A stretch of DNA of 64,000 nucleotides from Chionoecetes opilio (lineage: Eukaryota; Arthropoda; Malacostraca; Decapoda; Majidae). The stretch covers positions 590,001-654,000 of the forward strand of contig JACEEZ010009490.1 of assembly GCA_016584305.1 (NCBI GenBank). Reading direction: 5' to 3'. Positions 60,727 to 64,000 of the stretch are shown here, piece by piece. A program made the position numbers and the translations under genes. Positions within the stretch are counted from its first letter, which is position 1, and each line of letters starts with the position of its first letter. The notes beneath the pieces are model-generated. The model did not search any database, was not told the origin of the DNA, and saw nothing but the letters and a program-made list of their open reading frames with translations.

Positions 60727-60769
60727 TGGCTGCCTGACGCCATGTCTTACAAGGGTGAATGGGACAGAG

Positions 60770-61075
60770 GAGGAGAGGAGGAGGAGGAGAAGGGAGAGAG
60801 GAGGAGGAGGAGGAGGAGGAGGAGGAGGAGGAGGAGGAGGAGGGAGGAGGAGGAGGAGGGAGGAGGGAGGAGGAGGAGGAGGAGGAGGGGGAGGAGGGGA
60901 GGAGGAGGAGGAGGAGGAGGAGGAGGGTAGGGGTGGAGGAAGAGGAAGGGAGAGGAGGAGAGGAGGAGGAAGGGGAAGAGGGGGAAAGGGAGGAGGAGGA
61001 GGAGGAGGAGGAGGAGGAGGAGGAGGAGGAGGAGGAGGAGGAGGAGGAGGAGGAGGAGGAGGAGGAAGTGGTGGG
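60770..61075. repeat. (GGA)n microsatellite
   Basis: About 300 bp of GGA/GAG with interruptions; poly-Gly and poly-Glu frames are artefacts. Confidence 0.97.
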
Positions 61076-61357
61076 TGGAGAGTGGGAGGCGGAGGTGGAG
61101 GGGATGGGTGTGGAGGGAGAGGAGGAGGAAATTACAGGTGTGGAGGGGAGAGGGAGTTATGAAGGCAATGGTGTCCCCGAGCACAGGTGAGGGAGGGAGG
61201 GATGGAAAAGACTGCCTCGGCTGTCTCAAAAACATAAATAAGAAGAAATAAGAAAATGAAAAAAACGCGATGATATGACAGTTTCTAAACCAATGGCTCG
61301 TCAGAAGCAAGAGGAATAGCAGGCCTTGTATTATAGTAGTGGTAGTTAGTTAGTTAG

Positions 61358-61358
61358 T

Positions 61359-61432
<74 letters not shown>

Positions 61433-61512
61433 AAAACAATGATGATGATGATGATATAATAAAAATAAAAATAGTAATAATAATAATGATGATAATAATA
61501 ATAATAATAATA

Positions 61513-61549
<37 letters not shown>

Positions 61550-61560
61550 TAGCAATGATA
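61358..61560. repeat. (AGT)n then (AAT)n microsatellite
   Basis: AGT to about 61432, short ATG run, then AAT with interruptions. Confidence 0.97.
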
Positions 61561-62107
61561 ATTATGATAGTAAAGTGATGATTATAATATCAAAAACATA
61601 GTGAGAACGTAATCATAAATGCGCAGTAATGGCCGAAGTCCCTTCTAGAGCTCTTGAAGTGACCTTGGTAATGGCCACAGCTTAAATTCAAACTACAACC
61701 CAGGCAGGTCAAATTGCGAAAGGAGTGTGCGCAGGGGAGTTCTGACCCACGAAAGTGTTTTGTTAAGAATTGAGTATAACCTCACTGAATATGAGGCTAT
61801 GTTTCAAAGAATTACATATGACATAGACTGCATTTAATCTCCAATGCAGTTTAGGCCTGCTCAATCATTTAAAATTAATAAAAACTCGATGGCATTAGTA
61901 CAAAGGAAGGCAAACAAAGATTATTCAGAGGCTTAGTAACTCACCATAAAGAAATAGGATTATAGGATTACACGCTTTGATTTGTGTTTCCTGCATGAAT
62001 AAAGGATGCTGGATAAACCGAGTGAGATGTTTAAATGGATATAAAATTTCAACGAATATGACAAAGGTTTTACTTGTTTTTGAGTAAATTAGGGCTCAAC
62101 AATGAGC

Positions 62108-62779
62108 CCTACCGTAGATAACAGTGAAGTCGCCAGTTCTACGTTTCTTTGTTATTTACAGACGTGTGGTGGCGTTAATACTTACATTTGTACATCCATG
62201 ATTTCAGGAAAGTTAGAAGGGTCTATCTGGAAAGTCTGTGTCATTTTGTGTCTTCATCTGTGTCATATTAGGGCTATAAATGAACAAATTACAAAAATAA
62301 AACCGAGTGGCGACTTCACTATGCCTACTACCGTAAAGTCGCCAGCTAGTATTTTAACCCAACAGTTGAGTCGCCACTCTGGGGAATTCAGGGAAATTAG
62401 AGGTAAAGTAAAACAAGTCTCTATATATATTAGCTGCGGAAGATGCTTGGATATATAAAAATTCCTCTGCCAACGTGAAAACAAATTCTATTCAAGTTTG
62501 AAAGATCTGGCAAGTTTTGTGTCCTGTCGCCCGAAAGGTGATCAGCTGCTGTTTGTCGTCGTGCGAAGAAACACGTGAGAAGCAAAATGCGCAACAGTTA
62601 TATTTGCAGATACAAAGCATAAAACAACGCTGAAACAGGGTAGATTATACAGCCATGATATAAACTACTGTGTAATATCTTCAGTGGCACATAAAAATCA
62701 GTAGTGATGCTATAATTCGTAATATTTGGCGCCTGGCGACTTCACTGTAGGTGGCGACTTCACTGTTATCTACGGTAGG
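62108..62779. mobile_element. MITE with CCTACCGTAGATAACAGTGA ends
   Basis: 28-bp perfect inverted ends (CCTACCGTAGATAACAGTGA AGTCGCCA and inverse at 62752-62779). TGGCGACTTCACT or GTCGCCA occurs about six more times inside. No protein domain. The target duplication is unclear. Confidence 0.82.
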
Positions 62780-63049
62780 AGGATACGTTGTACTAACACA
62801 AAATAAGTATACACAAACTGATTCACAGCCAGGGTAATGGATGAGTGAAACAAGATAAGCAGTTTGGTGGTAAAAGTGATTACGCAAGATGGCTTTATGA
62901 GGAAGTTTGAAGGATTCATGTCTGTGGAAGATCGATGGTATTAGTCATGAGGCGCTATAAGTGAGATGACTATATAGCCCTTTGTTGTCCCCTCATAGCT
63001 ATTTGTTCTTCTCGAGTTCTTAAGACATTCATGTCATTCATGACATTAG

Positions 63050-64000
63050 ACATTCATGCTTGGCCAGTGCTCATGCCATCCTGAAAGTGCTTGTGAGGAA
63101 GGACATCAAGGATCAGTTCCTCTCCTGGATAGAAGACTGACTACCTTCAGCACTGGCGCGCCAGTGCGACTAGTGTATAGGGAGCACTGGAGCAGGGCCT
63201 CAAGATCTCGGCGAGAAATCCAATGCCATGACCTTCAAGGCCGCAAGTCCGGACTGTCGCCAACGACCAAGGTCTGACCTTCACCGCCTAATGCAGGTAC
63301 AGTACGTACCTGAGGGAGTGGACTCAGCTTCATGAAAGCCGTGACGAGGACATCCTCTGGAGCCACGCACCCCGCGATGCGGCTTCTCTATGTGCCGGCT
63401 GTCCGCACGCTGGTGGACTCCTGCGCGCCAGTGATCGTCGCCGTGTCCGCACCCCAGCAGAGGAGGATCGAAATCCTCCCAAAGCAGGCCCTGAGGACCA
63501 TGCTCGGGGCGCCACGCTGGACCGGCAGCTGCGTCTTGCAGAGCGAGACCCGGCTGGTGCCCCTGACCACCAGGGTCCAGCAGATCGTAGCCTGTAGAGT
63601 GGCCGAGATCATCCACCAGGAGAGAGTCTGCACCACGGCCAGAGCTGGGCAGGACCTTGCCTGCCCGCCAACAACACTTGCCTACGGAGGGTAACCGACG
63701 CCGCCAGCCACTTGCTCTACCTCAACCAGCTGCAGCAGGAAGGACCCACAACCCTACGCAGCTCCGCCCCCATGGCAACTCTCGCCGGCGAAGGTCATCA
63801 TTACCGCCTTGCCGGCCAGAAAGGCGCTGTGCATGCCGGAGGAGCTGTGGCAGCACGCGCTGAAGGCGGTGGCAGAGGCAAACCTCCCGGGAAGCGCCGT
63901 GTACTAACCTGACGGCTCAGTCGACACTGTGAGGCACGACGGCCGCGGCGGTGGTCATTGGCGGGAATTGCTGTCCTGCGGAACGCCTGACCACAGCTTC
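63050..64000 (+). pseudogene. LINE fragment with reverse-transcriptase and RNase H remnants, cut by window end
   Basis: GC-rich. Readable blocks, in changing frames: KDQFLSWIED (63100-63140), VRTLVDSCAPVIVAVSAPQQ and QALRTMLGAPRWTGSCVLQS (63380-63550), LPARKALCMPEELW-type linker, and PDGSVDT near 63910, the start of an RNase H domain (first catalytic Asp). The QALR-MLGAPRW block plus RNase H is typical of I/R1-group LINEs. Internal stops and an apparent deletion near 63170-63330. Confidence 0.75.

Noticed and set aside
60701..61310. Gly-, Glu- and Leu-rich open frames
   Set aside because: Artefact of the GGA microsatellite; all frames stay open because the repeat has no stop codons.

Overview
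This is a repeat-dense window from an animal nuclear genome, most likely a decapod crustacean such as a crab. That assignment is inferred from very abundant di- and trinucleotide microsatellites, jockey-, CR1- and RTE-like LINE relics, several tRNA-derived SINE families and many TTAGG-like (CCTAA) stretches. No species marker was tested.

The one host gene I can reconstruct is an ACBD3 (GCP60, Golgi resident protein) orthologue on the + strand. Ten coding exons lie between 12420 and 49282, with GT-AG introns, consistent phases throughout and a predicted protein of 485 aa. Its order is an acyl-CoA-binding domain (exons 1-3), a charged coiled coil (4-5), a Gln-rich segment (6), an acidic linker (7-8) and a C-terminal GOLD domain (8-10). 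About 35 kb of its 37 kb is intron, and the introns are filled with mobile elements.

Layout: 1-5640 microsatellites and small inverted-repeat elements. 5645-10470 a jockey-type LINE split by a 3.7 kb hAT-like element that itself carries a second, inverted jockey copy. 10470-12420 AT repeats and a SINE, then the ACBD3 start. Intron 1 holds an RTE-like LINE with a PHD-like finger, a SINE and hAT-type MITEs. Intron 3 (15 kb) holds nested MITEs, a 1.16 kb tandem duplication, a piggyBac-type MITE, an internally deleted Tigger element, an antisense protein-kinase retrocopy, a large hAT transposase relic and a 541-bp foldback. Intron 5 holds a 3.66 kb transposon with about 280-bp terminal inverted repeats; its coding relic combines Cys-rich N-terminal modules, a PIN/XPG-like nuclease core and a TSO1-like CXC domain, and it is the most interesting object in the window. 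Introns 6-9 hold SINEs, LINE pieces and minisatellites. Downstream of the ACBD3 3' UTR, about 50.1-55.8 kb shows no recognisable gene. 55.9-60.7 kb is a CR1-like LINE (minus strand) with an esterase domain joined to an endonuclease, interrupted by a MITE, and partly in what looks like error-rich consensus sequence. The end holds GGA/AGT/AAT microsatellites, a short inverted-repeat element and a LINE with reverse-transcriptase and RNase H remnants cut by the window edge.

All mobile-element coding regions appear broken by stops, frameshifts or truncation. ACBD3 is the only intact protein-coding gene I can support.
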